Below, in pieces: positions 8,538-17,704 of a stretch of 64,000 bases of DNA. Source of the DNA: DASQGA01 sp963722715 (GTDB lineage Bacteria > Actinomycetota > Thermoleophilia > Gaiellales > Gaiellaceae). The number at the start of each line of letters is the position of its first letter. Position 1 is the stretch's first letter. The stretch spans positions 1 to 64,000 of the forward strand of contig CAVROA010000007.1 of the NCBI GenBank assembly GCA_963722715.1, in the 5' to 3' direction. Both the position numbers and the translations under genes were made by a program. The notes under the pieces were generated by a model, which was given only the letters and a program-made list of their open reading frames with translations, was not told where the DNA came from and did no database searches.

Positions 8538-11021
8538 TTATTCGATCACCGGCCTGGCGATCGCGGACGGTTCACGACCGGCGACGAGCCAGCCGGCCGC
8601 GGCAGCGGCTAGCGGCACGCCGACGATCCCGAGGGCGAGGTGGAGGATCGGCACGTTGGTGAGATAGCCGAGGTCGTCCAGGTATATCGCCGCGAGGACG
8701 GCGTAGGCGCCGCCGACCGCGAGCAGCGCGCCGAGCAGTGCGAGCGCCCCGGCCGTGGTGGCCGTCAGCGTGCGGCGGATACCAGGGGTGGCTCCGGTCG
8801 CGGTCAGAGTACGGAGGTCGCGGGCGCTTTCGCTACGGATCAGTCCGACGGTCATCGCGAGGATGGCGAGCGCGAGGATCGCGCCGGCGGTCGTGGCGAT
8901 CGACTTCACGTTCGCGAACGACACGTTGCCTTGATCTACCTCGATCCTGAGCCCGGCTTCCGCTGCGATGTCGCGTGCGTCCGTGACCTGGTCACCCGCC
9001 AACGGCCGGCTAGATTCGACGAGCCAGCCGGCCGGAATCTTCTTCCAGCCGTGACGGCGAAGACCGTTGAGCGTGATGAACTTCGGCGGCGTCCGCGCGT
9101 CGTCTCCGCCGAAGAGGTGCCGGCCGGTCTCGATCTTCCGTACGTTGTCGACCCGTAGCTCGTTGCCGGGAGTGGCGCCGGGAATGACGAGCCCGCGCGT
9201 CCCGACGCTGCGGTCGACCAGGAAGTCGGCGGCCGGATCGATCGTCGTGGGGTCGATGCCGAGATACCGGAGCACCGCCGGCGTGGCGACGTAGAGCCAG
9301 GAGCCCCTGTAACTCCGGCCGGATCTCCTCGCGAGGAGCACCGGCTCGAAGACCCGGGTATCGCCGACCACGAACGGAGCGGTTCCCGGTCGAAAGACGC
9401 TCTGAAGGGGAGTAACGGTTGCGTGGTCGAGCGCCCCCGCAAGTTGCCCGACGCTCGCCGTGAGACGCCCGAGACGACCGGGCGCGTCGACCGGCGTTAG
9501 CTCTCTGCCGTCCTTTGGGCCGAGGTACACGCGGACCTGCCGGTCGGACAGGGTGTGCCACTCAGCCGCTCGCCTCGCTTCCTCAGCCGACAAGACGAGG
9601 ACGACCGCCGCGGCGATCCCGAGGGCGAGCGTGACCGCCGCGAGCGCTGCACCCGAACGCGCCTGATAGCGAACGAGGTCGCGGAGCGCCAGCCGCGGCG
9701 CGATCGGGACGTGCCCGGCGACTCCCGAGAAGGCTCGGATCGCCAACGGTCCCAGCAGCAGGGTGCCGAAGATCGTCGCCGTGATCCCGATCATGATCAG
9801 CACTGCGTTGTCCCGGTTGGAGAGCGCGAGACAGCCGACGCCGACGACGATCAGCGCAGTAGCGGCAAGCGCCGAGTGGCGCGCCGGCCTCGGCTTCGCC
9901 GGTCGACCGGACAACGCGAGCATGACGGGCAGGCGTGCGATCGTTCGCCCGGGCCACCACGCGGCGGCGGCCGCTCCGACGACTGCCAGCATTACGGCCA
10001 GGACGAGCAGCTCCCAGGGAAGGCTGAACCGATCGATCCGGTGGTCCGTGGCGGACTCGAGGATCGGGGCGGCGACGAGCCACAGCCCGACGCCCACAAT
10101 TGCCCCGAGCAGCGCGGCGATCGTCCCGACGAGGGCGCCGTTGGCGAGCAGCACCAGCCGGATGTGCTTCTGCGTGGCGCCGATCGCCGCGAGCATGCCC
10201 AGCTGGCGCACACGGCGCTGCGCTAGCACGGCGAAGCCCGCGGCCGCGACCAGCGAGGCGAGGAGCAGGAAGACCGTCGCCACCGAGAACATCCCCAGCG
10301 TCGCGGTTTCCTGGTTGTTCGACGGCCCCGTGTATCCCCGGAGGGACTGGTTGTCCTCCGGGAGCATCATGGACTCGATCGACCCGTCCGCGTCGTTGAC
10401 CAGAACGTTCACGTAGAGCGGCGCACGCATGGACGAAGGTGCGACAAGCGCGAACTCGTCGCTGAGCTTGCGGGGGTTCTCGACGATGCCGACGACGGAG
10501 CGCCGCTGCCCGTCGAGGGCGACGGTGGACCCGATGTCGACCCGCAGGAGCTCGGCGACCCCGTCGGTGACCGCAACCTGTCCGGGTCGCGCGGGGTAGA
10601 TGCCATGCCGAAGCGAAAGGAGTCCGCTGCCGTACGGACCGCGCGGGTCCTGCGCGCGGAAGTCCACCGGGTCGACGCTGCCCGGGACTGTCACCGGGCG
10701 GTGGCCGACGACGTCGATCGTCCCGAACTCCTTGCGGGTGGCGTCGAGAGCGGCTGCGAAGTCATGCGGGTCGGTGCCGTCGATCGTCACGAAGCGGTTT
10801 GCGGAACCGAACTCCGCGTTGTCGGCAGGGCTCGCGTTATGGGCAACGGTGATGCTGCCGACGGCGGCCGCGACCGCCACGGTGAGGAGCGTCACCACCA
10901 GGAGCTGCTGCCGCCACTCGCGGCGGAACATGCGCGTGGTCCAGCGGATCACGGCGCGGCGGGCGGTGACGCCGCCGTCTCGTGGTCCGGCGAGCGGAGA
11001 CGGATGCGGAATGGCGCTCAT
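8538..11021 (-). CDS. FtsX-type ABC transporter permease
   Basis: 827 residues from the ATG that overlaps the ATPase stop codon by four bases. The layout is that of an 8-10 TM macrolide-exporter-type permease: an anchor helix (QLLVVTLLTVAVAAAVGS), a periplasmic domain (residues 45-230), a three-helix FtsX domain (TLGMFSVATVFLLLASLVAAAGF, then RQLGMLAAIGATQKHIR), a second periplasmic domain and a repeat FtsX domain (RSESARDLRTLTATGATPG). Both cytoplasmic loops carry the R-lG-l-aiGA-t signature. It should work with the ATPase encoded upstream in mechanotransmission or export of an amphiphile or lipoprotein. Substrate unknown; the PadR gene suggests drug response. Confidence 0.9.
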   Translation of the reverse strand: MSAIPHPSPLAGPRDGGVTARRAVIRWTTRMFRREWRQQLLVVTLLTVAVAAAVGSITVAHNASPADNAEFGSANRFVTIDGTDPHDFAAALDATRKEFGTIDVVGHRPVTVPGSVDPVDFRAQDPRGPYGSGLLSLRHGIYPARPGQVAVTDGVAELLRVDIGSTVALDGQRRSVVGIVENPRKLSDEFALVAPSSMRAPLYVNVLVNDADGSIESMMLPEDNQSLRGYTGPSNNQETATLGMFSVATVFLLLASLVAAAGFAVLAQRRVRQLGMLAAIGATQKHIRLVLLANGALVGTIAALLGAIVGVGLWLVAAPILESATDHRIDRFSLPWELLVLAVMLAVVGAAAAAWWPGRTIARLPVMLALSGRPAKPRPARHSALAATALIVVGVGCLALSNRDNAVLIMIGITATIFGTLLLGPLAIRAFSGVAGHVPIAPRLALRDLVRYQARSGAALAAVTLALGIAAAVVLVLSAEEARRAAEWHTLSDRQVRVYLGPKDGRELTPVDAPGRLGRLTASVGQLAGALDHATVTPLQSVFRPGTAPFVVGDTRVFEPVLLARRSGRSYRGSWLYVATPAVLRYLGIDPTTIDPAADFLVDRSVGTRGLVIPGATPGNELRVDNVRKIETGRHLFGGDDARTPPKFITLNGLRRHGWKKIPAGWLVESSRPLAGDQVTDARDIAAEAGLRIEVDQGNVSFANVKSIATTAGAILALAILAMTVGLIRSESARDLRTLTATGATPGIRRTLTATTAGALALLGALLAVGGAYAVLAAIYLDDLGYLTNVPILHLALGIVGVPLAAAAAGWLVAGREPSAIARPVIE

Positions 11022-11743
11022 CGTCGATCGCTCGCGGCGAGCAGCGACTCCGGGCCGGGCGGCGCGACCGTCTGGTCGACGACGTGGCCGTCGCGCAGGA
11101 AGATGACGCGATCGGCCCACGAGGCGAGCTGCGCCTCGTGAGTGACGACGACGCCTGCGACGCCGCGGTGCGTGGCCGCGCGCAGCAGGCGCATGACGCC
11201 CTCGCCGTTCACCGAGTCGAGCGCACCGGTCGGCTCGTCGGCGAGCAGAAGGCCGCGCTCACCGACGATCGCCCGTGCGATCGCGACCCGCTGACGTTGA
11301 CCGCCGGAGAGCTCGTCGGGGAAGCGATCGGCGCGATCCGTGACGTCGAGCTCCTCCATCGCTTCCAGCCCCGATTCGCGGGCGGCTTTCGCCCGGACGC
11401 CGTCGAGCTCGAGCGGCAACGTGACGTTCTCGATCGCCGTCAGCCCGGGAAGCAGGTTGAAGTCCTGGAACACGTAACCGATCGAGCGGCGGCGCATCTT
11501 CGCCCGATCCGAGCGAGAAACCGTCGCCAGGTCGACCCCGTCCACGAGCACCTGGCCGCTGCTCGCCTCCTCGAGGCTGCCGGCGATGGTCAACAGCGTG
11601 CTCTTGCCGGAGCCGCTCGGACCCATGATCGCGACGAGCTCGCCGCGTTCGACGACCAGGTCGACCTCGCTGAGCGCGTGGACCTCGGTCGGCCCTGAGC
11701 CATAGACCTTCGATACGTGGCGCAGTTCGAGTGCGCTTGTCAT
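11018..11743 (-). CDS. ABC transporter ATP-binding protein (LolD/MacB type)
   Basis: 241 residues. Walker A GPSGSGKS is near residue 40, the Q-loop is YVFQDFNLL, the signature DELSGGQRQRVAIARA is near 145, Walker B with catalytic Glu is LLLADEPTGALD, and the H-loop is VVTHE. The VFQDFNLLPGLTAIENV and PTGALDS forms are those of the MacB/LolD/FtsE subclass that pairs with FtsX-like permeases. The start has GGAGG upstream. The gene overlaps both neighbours by ATGA, so the three genes are translationally coupled. Confidence 0.93.
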   Translation of the reverse strand: MTSALELRHVSKVYGSGPTEVHALSEVDLVVERGELVAIMGPSGSGKSTLLTIAGSLEEASSGQVLVDGVDLATVSRSDRAKMRRRSIGYVFQDFNLLPGLTAIENVTLPLELDGVRAKAARESGLEAMEELDVTDRADRFPDELSGGQRQRVAIARAIVGERGLLLADEPTGALDSVNGEGVMRLLRAATHRGVAGVVVTHEAQLASWADRVIFLRDGHVVDQTVAPPGPESLLAASDRR

Positions 11744-12351
11744 TTCGAGACCTCCGTCGTGCGAGTTGGTTCGACCGAAACTTGGGTCACCAGTGGGGCC
11801 ACCACCGAGGCCGGCGCCGGCGCCGGCAGCTGCTTCAAGCGAACGTCTGCGGCGTCGAGCCAACGGACGATCGCCTCGAGCCGGAAGAGCTCCGCGTCGA
11901 CGACGAGCGCGAGCGGCACGTCGTCCTTCACGGCCTCTGCCTTGATGCGCGTGTAGCGCTGCATGACCTCGATCACCTGCCGGCGGTGGACCTGCAGCAG
12001 CTCGTGGACATCGATCCCAGGAACCTGGAGGGCGACGAGCACCTTGATCACAAGCTCGTCGCGCGGCGGAGGGACGAGCTCGGGTGGCGTGCGCAGCCAG
12101 TCGGCCAGCTCTCGGGCGCCGGCGGAGGTGATCCGGAAGCGCTTCTGCTTCTGCGACTGTTCGCCCTCGCCCTCGCCCTCGTTGTCGGCCTCGACGAGCC
12201 CGTCCCGCTCGAGGCGCTGCAGCGTCGAGTACACCTGTCCGACATTGAGCGGCCAAACCTCGCCCGTTCGTGCCTCGAACTCGCTCTGCAACCGCAGGCC
12301 GTACTTCGGCTTCTCGCTCAGCAGGGCGAGTAGGGCATGCGGGACGCTCAT
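11740..12351 (-). CDS. PadR-family transcriptional regulator
   Basis: 203 residues. The N-terminal winged helix is typical of PadR: SVPHALLALLSEKPKYGLRL, then VWPLNVGQVYSTLQRLERDGLV with the wing after it (KRFRITSAGARELADWL). A helical dimerisation arm fills residues 100-180, and a proline and alanine-rich tail ends the protein. It is the first gene of the operon with the ATPase and permease. PadR repressors commonly control their own drug-efflux operon and release on drug binding. A palindromic operator candidate sits about 20 bases upstream of the start. Confidence 0.88.
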   Translation of the reverse strand: MSVPHALLALLSEKPKYGLRLQSEFEARTGEVWPLNVGQVYSTLQRLERDGLVEADNEGEGEGEQSQKQKRFRITSAGARELADWLRTPPELVPPPRDELVIKVLVALQVPGIDVHELLQVHRRQVIEVMQRYTRIKAEAVKDDVPLALVVDAELFRLEAIVRWLDAADVRLKQLPAPAPASVVAPLVTQVSVEPTRTTEVSK

Positions 12352-12372
12352 GAGAGGTTTTTGAGGTCGATC

Positions 12373-12396
12373 ATACTGAGTATATATACCAGGTAT
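12373..12396. promoter_or_regulatory. palindromic operator candidate of the PadR-ABC operon
   Basis: The site reads ATAC-N3-GTATATATAC-N3-GTAT, a dyad in which 18 of 24 positions are self-complementary. It is AT-rich in a GC-rich surrounding and lies between the PadR start and the upstream gene. Known PadR operators have a GTATAT-type core, so autoregulation of the operon is the natural reading. It may overlap the promoter -10 region. Confidence 0.6.
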
Positions 12397-12468
12397 GTAG
12401 CGCCGAGTCAAGGCCCTGCGCGGAGCTCGACGTGCCGACTTTCACCGCATTGCCGTACGATCGGCGCA

Positions 12469-12804
12469 GTGGCCTACGACGAGGAACTCGCGGATCGCAT
12501 ACGCGAATTGGTCGGCAGCGAGTCCGATCTGGTCGAGAAGAGGATGTTTGGCGGGCTCGCGTTTCTCATTGGCGGCAACATGGCCGTGGCAGCAAGCAGC
12601 CAGGGTGGAGTCTTGGTTCGCGTAGACCCAGCGCAGTCAGACACGCTCGTCGCCACGACGAACGCTCGTTTCATGGAAATGCGCGGGCGGCGAATGCAGG
12701 GGTGGCTACGGGTCGACCCGAACGATGTTCGCACCAAACGTCAGCTCGCCAAGTGGGTGGAACTCGGCATGACCTACGCTTGTTCGCTGCCCGCGAAGCG
12801 ATAG
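12469..12804 (+). CDS. TfoX N-terminal domain protein
   Basis: 111 residues from a GTG, MAYDEELADRIRELV. The TfoX_N fold is clear from KRMFGGLAFLIGGNMAVA, VLVRVDPAQSD and the tail MQGWLRVDPNDVRTKRQLAKWVELGMTYA. In gamma-proteobacteria TfoX regulates competence. Stand-alone TfoX_N proteins like this one are common in actinobacteria and their role is not established. The gene is divergent from the PadR operon and shares its upstream region. Confidence 0.85.
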   Translation: MAYDEELADRIRELVGSESDLVEKRMFGGLAFLIGGNMAVAASSQGGVLVRVDPAQSDTLVATTNARFMEMRGRRMQGWLRVDPNDVRTKRQLAKWVELGMTYACSLPAKR

Positions 12805-12909
12805 CTGGCCTGAACAACCCGGCCTGGGCGGCTTCACTGGGGCAAGAAATGGGGGCAAGGTGCCACACAGATTCCAGCCGATCTCGAATCTCGCAAAACC
12901 GCTTGAAAC

Positions 12910-14712
12910 CTAGCTCCACCTAGCCCGACCGTGCGGCCTGATCTTCCGCCTGACCGAGGTTTCCTGGGCTCCGAGACCGTCGCTATCTCCCCCCGCCTCT
13001 CGTCCTCGAACGGAAGTGACTGCTAGGTCCACGGGCTCGGCTTCTCCCATGCCGGGTAACAGGCCGTCGCTCTCTGGCTCTCGCGCCGGGCGGACCGGAA
13101 GCCCGGCCACCTTCCACGCGTTGAATCCGCCGACCAGGTCAGTCGCGCGGCGGAATCCGAGGTCTCGAAGAGACGCGGCCGCCAGGCTGGAGGAAAAGCC
13201 GTCCGCGCACATGAGGATGACCTCTCTGTCGAGGTCGCAGGTAGCGGGGTTGCGGTGCTCGCATTCGGGATCGACCCGCCACTCGAGAACCGATCTCGGA
13301 ATGTGGATCGAACCGGGAATGACTCCGCTCAGGCGGCGCTCGTCGCTCGAGCGGAGGTCGATGATGAGTGCGCCGGCTACCTGAGCCTCGTGTGCCTGCT
13401 CGGGCTCGAGTCGCGGCTCGATCCTTCTGCGCGCGTCGGCGAGCAGGTCGTCGACGTTTCGCCGGCCCGCGCGGCGATCCGCCGTTCGGTCGCGCTCGGT
13501 CCAGCGCGTCAGCCCGACCCAGAGCCCGCTTCCCGCCGTCAGGGCGGCGACGATCACGATTGCGGTGTCCGCCCCGGCGGCGTCGGCGACCAGCCCCGCG
13601 AGGAGCGCTCCGGCCACGAAGCCGAAGTCGCGCCAGAAGCGGTAGACGCCCAGGACCTGCGCGCGCTCGACCGGCTGCACGCCGTCGGAGACGGCCGCGA
13701 TCAAGGTCGGGTAGACGAGCGCCGTCCCGACCCCGAGGAAGACCGCGGCGATGAGCGCCGATGCGAAGGTGCCGCCGCCTGCGACCAAGAGCGCGAGCGC
13801 CCCCGCCTGCACCAGCATTCCGGTCGTGATGAGCGGCTTTCGCCCGGTGTAGTCCGAGAGCCAGCCGGTCAGAAGCTGGCCGGCGCCCCAGACGGCCGGG
13901 TAGATCCCGGCGACGATCCCGATTTCGGTCGCGCTCGCGCCGTGTGCGGCGAGGTAGAGCGGGGCGAGTCCCCAGGCGAGCGCGTCGTTCAGATTGTTGA
14001 CGAGGCCGGCCTGCGAACAGGCGCGGAGCATTGGCTCGCGCACGGTCGCGCGCGCGAAGGCGGCTCGCAGCGTCTGACTCTCGGCTCGCCCGTGTGCCAG
14101 CTGCTCGCGCGCAACGTGCGCGCCCGTGTCGCGAACGAAGAAGATCGAGATTGCCGTGCCGACAGCCGCGATGACGGCCGCACCGACCCAGACCAGCGTG
14201 CGTGGGGCGAAACTGGCGGCGAGGGCTCCGGTCGCGAAGGCGGCGGCTGCGACGCCCAGATAGCCGGCCGACTCGTTCAGGCCGAGGGCGAGCCCCCGGC
14301 GGACGGGCCCGACGAGGTCGATCTTCATGACCACGGTCATCGACCAGGCGAGACCCTGGTTTGCGCCCAGAAGCAGGTTGGCAGCAACGATCCAGCCCCA
14401 GTTGGGCGCGAGCGCGATCAAAACCGGAACGGGCAGCGCCAACGCCCAGCCGAGCACGAGCAGGCGCTTGCGCCCGACTCGGTCGGCCAAGCCGCCCGCG
14501 GCCAGGTTCGCGAGCGCCTTTGCGATTCCGAAGGCGACGACGAAGGAGAGGATCGCCCCCTTGGATTCGAGCCCGAAATCGCGCTCACCGACGAGCGGAA
14601 GGACGCTCCGCTCGAGTCCGACCATCGCGCCGACAAAGGCGTTCAGGCCGACGAGCAGGGAGAATTGAGCGGCGTTCTCCCGAAGTCCGAGCCGAGCCGA
14701 CTCGGGGGTCAC
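12910..14712 (-). CDS. MFS transporter fused to a C-terminal rhodanese domain
   Basis: 600 residues in two parts. Residues 1-410 form a 12-TM major facilitator: GGLADRVGRKRLLVLGWAL is the loop 2-3 motif and GWLSDYTGRKPLITTGML its counterpart in the second half. Residues about 430-545 are a rhodanese domain: IIDLRSSDERRLSGVIPGSIHIP, then ILMCADGFSSSLAAASLRDLG with the active Cys, and the closing GGFNAWKVAGLPV. A roughly 50-residue polar tail follows. The rhodanese would be cytoplasmic. It overlaps the metallo-hydrolase gene by GTGA, so both are made together. I infer transport of a sulfur compound or sulfonate coupled to sulfane-sulfur handling. Confidence 0.85.
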   Translation of the reverse strand: MTPESARLGLRENAAQFSLLVGLNAFVGAMVGLERSVLPLVGERDFGLESKGAILSFVVAFGIAKALANLAAGGLADRVGRKRLLVLGWALALPVPVLIALAPNWGWIVAANLLLGANQGLAWSMTVVMKIDLVGPVRRGLALGLNESAGYLGVAAAAFATGALAASFAPRTLVWVGAAVIAAVGTAISIFFVRDTGAHVAREQLAHGRAESQTLRAAFARATVREPMLRACSQAGLVNNLNDALAWGLAPLYLAAHGASATEIGIVAGIYPAVWGAGQLLTGWLSDYTGRKPLITTGMLVQAGALALLVAGGGTFASALIAAVFLGVGTALVYPTLIAAVSDGVQPVERAQVLGVYRFWRDFGFVAGALLAGLVADAAGADTAIVIVAALTAGSGLWVGLTRWTERDRTADRRAGRRNVDDLLADARRRIEPRLEPEQAHEAQVAGALIIDLRSSDERRLSGVIPGSIHIPRSVLEWRVDPECEHRNPATCDLDREVILMCADGFSSSLAAASLRDLGFRRATDLVGGFNAWKVAGLPVRPAREPESDGLLPGMGEAEPVDLAVTSVRGREAGGDSDGLGAQETSVRRKIRPHGRARWS

Positions 14713-15464
14713 ACCTGCGCCGGCGCGCTTCCGCGTCGGTTGGCCGCGACTATCGCTTGCTGATCGGCGGGCGCCGGAGGCAGGTCAGTGAGCACACTGT
14801 TCGCGAAGCTCGCCTCGTCGCTGTGTGCGAGCGCCGCATTATGGCGGCGCTCGAAGCCAATAGTCGAGAACGGATTTCCGGACAGGCCGCGCCCGCAGAC
14901 GGAGCCACCGAAGTGGCTCGGATAGACGAGGACGTGATCAGGTAGGTCGAGCAGACGGTGCAGGGAGCGATAGAGCTCTCTGGCTGCCGGCTCAGGATTC
15001 CCGCCCGCGTGCAGGTCGGGGCGGCCCACGTCACCGACGAGAAGCGAGTCGCCGGTAAAGACGAGCCATGGCTCCTCGGTCCCACGTCGCCTATCGGCGA
15101 CGACGTACGCGCTGTGCGCGGGAGCGTGGCCGGGCGTTGCGACTGTGCAGACGAGCGTGTTTCCGAGCTCGACGACGTCGCCGTCTCCGAGTTCGACATG
15201 GTCGAAGTCGACTTCCGCGCCCGCCGGGAGGTAGGCCGTCGCGCCGCTCACCTCGACCAGCGCGGACAGTCCCGACACATGGTCTGCCTGAACATGAGTC
15301 TCGAAGACGGCGCCGATCGGCGCACCGAGGCGCTCTGCCTCGTCGAAGTAGCGGTCAACAAGCTTCACATGCGGGTCGACCAGGGCGAGTTGGGGGTGCG
15401 TCAGGCAGCCGAACAGGTAGCTAGCGCAGGCGGTCGGCTCGAACAGGAACGGCCGGAAGACCAT
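14709..15464 (-). CDS. MBL-fold hydrolase, persulfide-dioxygenase-like
   Basis: 251 residues from the ATG at 15464. The metal motif is ETHVQADHVSG, the form found in the ETHE1/persulfide dioxygenase and related rhodanese-linked group. Further ligands are in TPGHAPAHS, FTGDSLLVGDVGRPDL and VYPSHFGGSVCGRG. Known members oxidise glutathione persulfide to sulfite. The partner gene carries a rhodanese domain, which fits sulfide or thiosulfate detoxification. An upstream in-frame ATG at 15569 would run into the divergent LysR gene and is unlikely. Confidence 0.8.
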   Translation of the reverse strand: MVFRPFLFEPTACASYLFGCLTHPQLALVDPHVKLVDRYFDEAERLGAPIGAVFETHVQADHVSGLSALVEVSGATAYLPAGAEVDFDHVELGDGDVVELGNTLVCTVATPGHAPAHSAYVVADRRRGTEEPWLVFTGDSLLVGDVGRPDLHAGGNPEPAARELYRSLHRLLDLPDHVLVYPSHFGGSVCGRGLSGNPFSTIGFERRHNAALAHSDEASFANSVLTDLPPAPADQQAIVAANRRGSAPAQV

Positions 15465-15531
15465 CGCCCGGCTCAAGCTACGCCGTCGCATACCATGGGG
15501 CAAGGCGAATCTTCCGATACTGTCCATCGAC

Positions 15532-16515
15532 GTGGCCGATACCTCGTTAGCGCTCCTCTGGGACTCCACACGCCTCCGTCTGCTCGTCGAGCTCGAGCGG
15601 GGCGGCAGTCTCTCAGCGGCGGCCAGAGCGGTCGGAATCGGGCAACCGACCGCAAGCGAGCACCTCCGCCTGCTCGAGGCGGCCGCGGGTCAGCGGCTGG
15701 TCGAGCGAAACGGGCGCGGAAGCCGCCTCACCGAGGCAGGCCGCCTCCTCACAGCGCGTGCACGCGAAGCACTGGCTGCACTAGCTGCGGGCGAGGAGGA
15801 GCTGAGCGCGCTCGCAGGTCTCGAGGCCGGCACGATCCACATCGGAGCCTCAACCACACCGGGCGTCTACCTCTTACCCGGCACGCTCGGCTGCTTCAGG
15901 CGCGATCACCCGAACGTCGTCGTCGAGGTCGAGATCACCTCGACCGGGGAGATGATCGAGCGGCTATTGGCCGGGCGCGTCCAGCTTGCCCTGGTCGGGG
16001 AGACCCAGGTTGACGATCGAATCAACCTGACGCCGTTCCTTTCCGACGAGATCGTCGGCATCGCCAGACCCGGCCTGCTCCCGATCCGGGATGGCAAGCT
16101 CAAGCAGACCGCGCTCGCCGAGCAGACGCTATTGGTGCGCGAGGCCAGCTCGAGCACACGCCAGGTTGCCCATCGCATGCTCCGCGAGCTCCGCACAGGC
16201 CCGGCGCGCGTCTGGGAGCTGGACTCGAGCGAAGCGATCAAGCGTGCCGCCCGCGAGGGGCTCGGTGTCGCGTTCCTCTCGAGATACGCGGTCGCCGAGG
16301 AGATCGAGCGGGGGGAGCTTGCGAGTTTCCGCCTGGTCGGGAAGCCGAGGATCGAACGCAGCCTTTGCATCGCGCGGCTCGCCCGGCGACCCCTCACGCC
16401 TAGCGAACGCGGCTTCATCGCGACACTCACTCGTTGCTGCGCGAAGAACGCAGAATTCGCAGCTGCTTGCATAAAGGCGGACGCCCACGCGGGCACGGCT
16501 CAGGTTCAGGTCTAG
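15532..16515 (+). CDS. LysR-family regulator (CbbR/CysB-like)
   Basis: 327 residues. The DNA-binding domain covers 1-65 (LLVELERGGSLSAAARAVGIGQPTASEHLRLLE) and the effector domain begins at GTIHIGASTTPGVYLLPGTL. LFRRDHP-type and LVGETQVDD-type segments match the group that regulates sulfur and carbon-fixation genes. It is divergent from the hydrolase and MFS-rhodanese pair with about 65 bases between starts, the classic LysR arrangement, so it very likely controls them. Confidence 0.87.
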   Translation: MADTSLALLWDSTRLRLLVELERGGSLSAAARAVGIGQPTASEHLRLLEAAAGQRLVERNGRGSRLTEAGRLLTARAREALAALAAGEEELSALAGLEAGTIHIGASTTPGVYLLPGTLGCFRRDHPNVVVEVEITSTGEMIERLLAGRVQLALVGETQVDDRINLTPFLSDEIVGIARPGLLPIRDGKLKQTALAEQTLLVREASSSTRQVAHRMLRELRTGPARVWELDSSEAIKRAAREGLGVAFLSRYAVAEEIERGELASFRLVGKPRIERSLCIARLARRPLTPSERGFIATLTRCCAKNAEFAAACIKADAHAGTAQVQV

Positions 16516-16549
16516 AGGGGGCGCTACCCAGAGGACTGGCGCCTGAGCG

Positions 16550-17593
16550 CTAGACGTCCTCCCGGATCAGCTCCATCGTTGAGCAGTGGATGCCGCCGCC
16601 GTTCTTTTGGATCTCGTCGTAGGGAATGCGGACGACCTCGACTCCGCGCCGTTCGAGAAGCTCGGCCGTGTACGGATAGCGGTCACACATCAGCACGCGC
16701 CCGGGACTGAGGGCGAGGGAGTTGATCGCCCAGAGCTCCTCGGGGTGGCACCAGATGGGCTCGATGCCGAGCTCGGAGACCCGTTCCAAGAACCAGTACG
16801 GAAGGCCGGGTGCATGCACGAGCGCCTTGTCGACGTCCACCATCCCGAAGGCGCCGTCTAGGTGAATGGAGAAGCCGCTCAGGGGGACGACGACAAGCTC
16901 GATCCCCAGCCAGCGGAGCGTCTCCTGGAGCTGTCCCGCTCCCTCGTCGTTGCAACGAATGGTGGTGCCGAACGCCGCCACCTTCGGCGTCAACTTGGCG
17001 AAGGAGCCACCTTCCACGAGCCCGGTGCCCGTGATCGTTCGCAGAATCGGCATGCCGAGCGAGGCGACCGCACGCATGACGCTCTGCTCCTCTCCGCGCC
17101 GCATCCGGGGCGCCAGCCTCCCGATGATGGCGCCGCCCGGAACGGTGACCAGGGGATCGCGCATGTACATCGCCTTCGAGAAGCGGACCGAGATCGGCTC
17201 GGCGAAGTGAACCTCGACGCCCTCGGCCTCGAGGGCGGCCACGAGCCCGTCGTACTGCTCCCCGACTAGCGAGAGATCGGGCGGCGAGTCGCTCTCCCAG
17301 TACCAACCCTCCTCCGGATCGACGAGAGCCCGAACCCCAGGGTCCCAGCCCTCCGCACTGATGCGCTCCAACTCTGCACCTGGGCTGCGCATCAGCACCG
17401 ATTGGAGCCGTCCCACCTCGCTGTTCGCTCCCCAGCGCGCGCCCCACCCCTGCTCGAGCTCCTCGGCGTTCTCGAAGGAGGGCTCCGGCACAGGCGGGAA
17501 GAGGCTTTGGTGGTACGCGTCCGGCAGAACGTCCTGGGCTGGCGCCGTGTCGCGGGTCGTGGTGGTCGTCGCCGGGTCGGTTTGGGATCGCAT
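16550..17593 (-). CDS. amidinotransferase-fold hydrolase (dimethylargininase / arginine deiminase type)
   Basis: 347 residues. Landmarks of the guanidino-group-modifying fold are WGANSEVGRLQSVLMRSPG at residue 52, MYMRDPLVTVPGGAIIGR (substrate Asp), GTGLVEGGSFAKL, GFSIHLDGAFGMVD with the catalytic His, and NGGGIHCSTMEL near the end with the nucleophilic Cys. These point to hydrolysis of arginine or methylated arginine to citrulline plus amine. The N-terminal 30 residues are polar and threonine-rich. It stands alone on the minus strand, so the pathway is not set by neighbours. Confidence 0.82.
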   Translation of the reverse strand: MRSQTDPATTTTTRDTAPAQDVLPDAYHQSLFPPVPEPSFENAEELEQGWGARWGANSEVGRLQSVLMRSPGAELERISAEGWDPGVRALVDPEEGWYWESDSPPDLSLVGEQYDGLVAALEAEGVEVHFAEPISVRFSKAMYMRDPLVTVPGGAIIGRLAPRMRRGEEQSVMRAVASLGMPILRTITGTGLVEGGSFAKLTPKVAAFGTTIRCNDEGAGQLQETLRWLGIELVVVPLSGFSIHLDGAFGMVDVDKALVHAPGLPYWFLERVSELGIEPIWCHPEELWAINSLALSPGRVLMCDRYPYTAELLERRGVEVVRIPYDEIQKNGGGIHCSTMELIREDV

Positions 17594-17704
17594 CGTGAGC
17601 GCCTCCTCGTTCGGGGCTCGACTCAGCCGAGCGTTTCGATCCTAGTGCCAGATGCAGAAATCAAGGGAGCCATGCTGAGGGGCACCGCCGGAGGATCGAG
17701 GACT

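Noticed and set aside
12805..12909. Short frames after the TfoX gene as an integrase remnant
   Set aside because: Only about 100 bases, with no recognisable recombinase motif.
13255..14763. 502-codon plus-strand frame
   Set aside because: Antisense of the MFS-rhodanese gene; composition is Arg/Glu/Gly-rich and no family pattern is present.
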